A DNA stretch of 6,024 nucleotides from Spirochaetales bacterium. GTDB taxonomy: Bacteria > Spirochaetota > Spirochaetia > JABEVK01. Below the pieces are notes generated by a model. That model was not told the DNA's origin. It saw nothing but the letters and a program-made list of their open reading frames with translations, and searched no databases. Position numbers and translations under genes: made by a program. The stretch is from NCBI GenBank assembly GCA_013043995.1, contig JABEVL010000171.1, positions 1 through 6,024 on the forward strand, read 5' to 3'. Positions 5,238-6,024 of this stretch are shown here, piece after piece (position 1 is the stretch's first letter; every line of letters begins with the position of its first letter).

Positions 5238-6023
5238 TTACCCCAAAAACTGACGTGCTTGACCCGCCACCAGTACCAGCTCGGAAATATTGTCTGTTCG
5301 GCCTTCGCTGAGGGATTTAATGACGCGGTCGCTGGCCGCTTTTTGAGTGGGATCGATTTCGTAGCGGATCCCGAGCTCATCAAGCTTGTTCAAGACTCCT
5401 TCTGGCAAATAAGGCGAATCTGGATTCAAACCCCGCAAGGCATCGCGTAAGTCCTCTTCAAAAAAGAAATAAACTTCCCTTGCTCTACTATACGCCGCAG
5501 GAGTCAAAGCGGTCAAACCCAAAATTTCAGGGGGCACCCCCAAACTGTACAAAGCCGCTGTGAACGTGATAGCCCGGGGTAAAGTCACACCGTCAAGACT
5601 TCTTGCATAGCCGAAAAGCCCCGTGTGCAACTTGCGGTCACGCCGCTTGGGGACAAATTTCGACATTTTATTGACAACTCCCGCCAGTGCTGCAACCTGT
5701 GACTTATACATTTGAACGTAAGGATCAACGAGGGAAAGTGCTGATTCGACGTCCAAGACATGAGCTTTACCGGGAGTAAAATGATCTCTTAGGAAATGAA
5801 CGGATTCCTTGACCTCGTCCAGAAGATAGTCATATTTGAAGGCTGACTGCAGGGTAAAGGTTTGCACGCTCGGATATTCGCGGGTAAAACGCCGGACAGT
5901 CCTAGGGTTGAGATTGCCTCGAAAGGGTGCCGAACCCGCTCCCAAAATGGGATAGATAGAAATTCCTGTCTTTTGCGCCAAAGCTTCAAGCCGCATCAAA
6001 GCTACTTTGTTAGAAATGACTGC
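5238..6023 (-). CDS. ppcA: Archaeal-type phosphoenolpyruvate carboxylase, C-terminal half (5' end outside window)
   Basis: This enzyme fixes bicarbonate onto PEP to give oxaloacetate and phosphate, refilling the TCA cycle and feeding the aspartate family. The frame is open through the right edge, so the TTG at 5999-5997 and ATG at 5996-5994 are internal; 261 residues are visible of an enzyme usually about 480-520 long. Seen, in fragment numbering: YPILGAGSAPFRGNLNP (24-40), the conserved G-GS-PFRG active-site loop of the family; TLQSAFKYDY (57-66); HTGLFGYAR (133-141); LPRAITFTAALYSLGVPPEILG (148-169); and a C-terminus ending ARQFLG. These blocks belong to the short archaeal-type PEPC (PEPcase_2), not to the ~900-residue bacterial/plant type. 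All visible motifs look intact. It lies 75 bp upstream of BI-1 in the same direction; no intrinsic terminator is seen in the gap, so some read-through into the operon is possible. The symbol follows archaeal usage. Confidence 0.88.
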   Translation of the reverse strand, partial: AVISNKVALMRLEALAQKTGISIYPILGAGSAPFRGNLNPRTVRRFTREYPSVQTFTLQSAFKYDYLLDEVKESVHFLRDHFTPGKAHVLDVESALSLVDPYVQMYKSQVAALAGVVNKMSKFVPKRRDRKLHTGLFGYARSLDGVTLPRAITFTAALYSLGVPPEILGLTALTPAAYSRAREVYFFFEEDLRDALRGLNPDSPYLPEGVLNKLDELGIRYEIDPTQKAASDRVIKSLSEGRTDNISELVLVAGQARQFLG

Positions 6024-6024
6024 A

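Noticed and set aside
5997..5999. TTG as the start of a 253-residue PEPC-like gene
   Set aside because: The frame continues open to the right edge, and the family is about twice as long with conserved N-terminal sequence, so the start lies outside the window.
1..6024. tRNA, rRNA, CRISPR arrays, insertion sequences, phage or defence genes
   Set aside because: No cloverleaf, repeat-spacer array, transposase or terminal repeat was seen on either strand; gene-free gaps are at most 234 bp.

Overview
The window is bacterial chromosome at roughly 48-50% GC by eye. It is densely packed with housekeeping and metabolic genes and shows no sign of mobile DNA, CRISPR arrays or RNA genes. Six genes are recognisable by family, two of them cut by the window edges, and one further open frame may be a gene relic. 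The combination of a long PPi-dependent phosphofructokinase, an 'archaeal-type' PEP carboxylase, a TrpR-family regulator and a bacterial asparaginyl-tRNA synthetase does not fix the taxon. A Gram-negative lineage is likely (TrpR-like protein and a SPOR-like protein); Bdellovibrionota or Chlamydiae-like groups are guesses only.

Left part (1-1021): the C-terminal end of a SPOR-like protein with a Ser/Ala/Pro/Thr-rich linker runs in from the left edge on the plus strand. It overlaps, tail to tail by 45 bp, a minus-strand UPF0178/YaiI-family gene. The Shine-Dalgarno spacing and family alignment show that the latter starts at a TTG rather than at the upstream GTGs. The 234-bp gap before the next gene holds a protein-like open frame without a usable start (possible relic), two short direct repeats, and a good sigma70-type promoter.

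Middle (1022-2728): a complete 554-residue pyrophosphate-dependent phosphofructokinase (pfp) carries the GGDDS and PKTIDGD signature of PPi use. A GC-rich hairpin separates it from the convergent asnS.

Right part (2729-6024): a minus-strand series reads archaeal-type PEP carboxylase (C-terminal half, start beyond the edge), 75 bp, a Bax-inhibitor-1/YccA membrane protein, 3 bp, a TrpR-family repressor, 10 bp, asnS. The last three are almost certainly one operon; the asnS ribosome site overlaps the trpR-like stop codon. The 75-bp gap after the PEPC gene has a candidate promoter and a hairpin just ahead of a consensus Shine-Dalgarno sequence.

Functionally, PFP and PEPC place central carbon flux (glycolysis/gluconeogenesis and oxaloacetate supply) next to asparagine charging and a Trp-repressor-like switch. 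Any regulatory link between them is inference. No clearly new multi-gene system is visible. The most unusual points are the BI-1/TrpR-like/asnS operon, the archaeal-type PEPC in a bacterium, and the unexplained open frame ahead of pfp.
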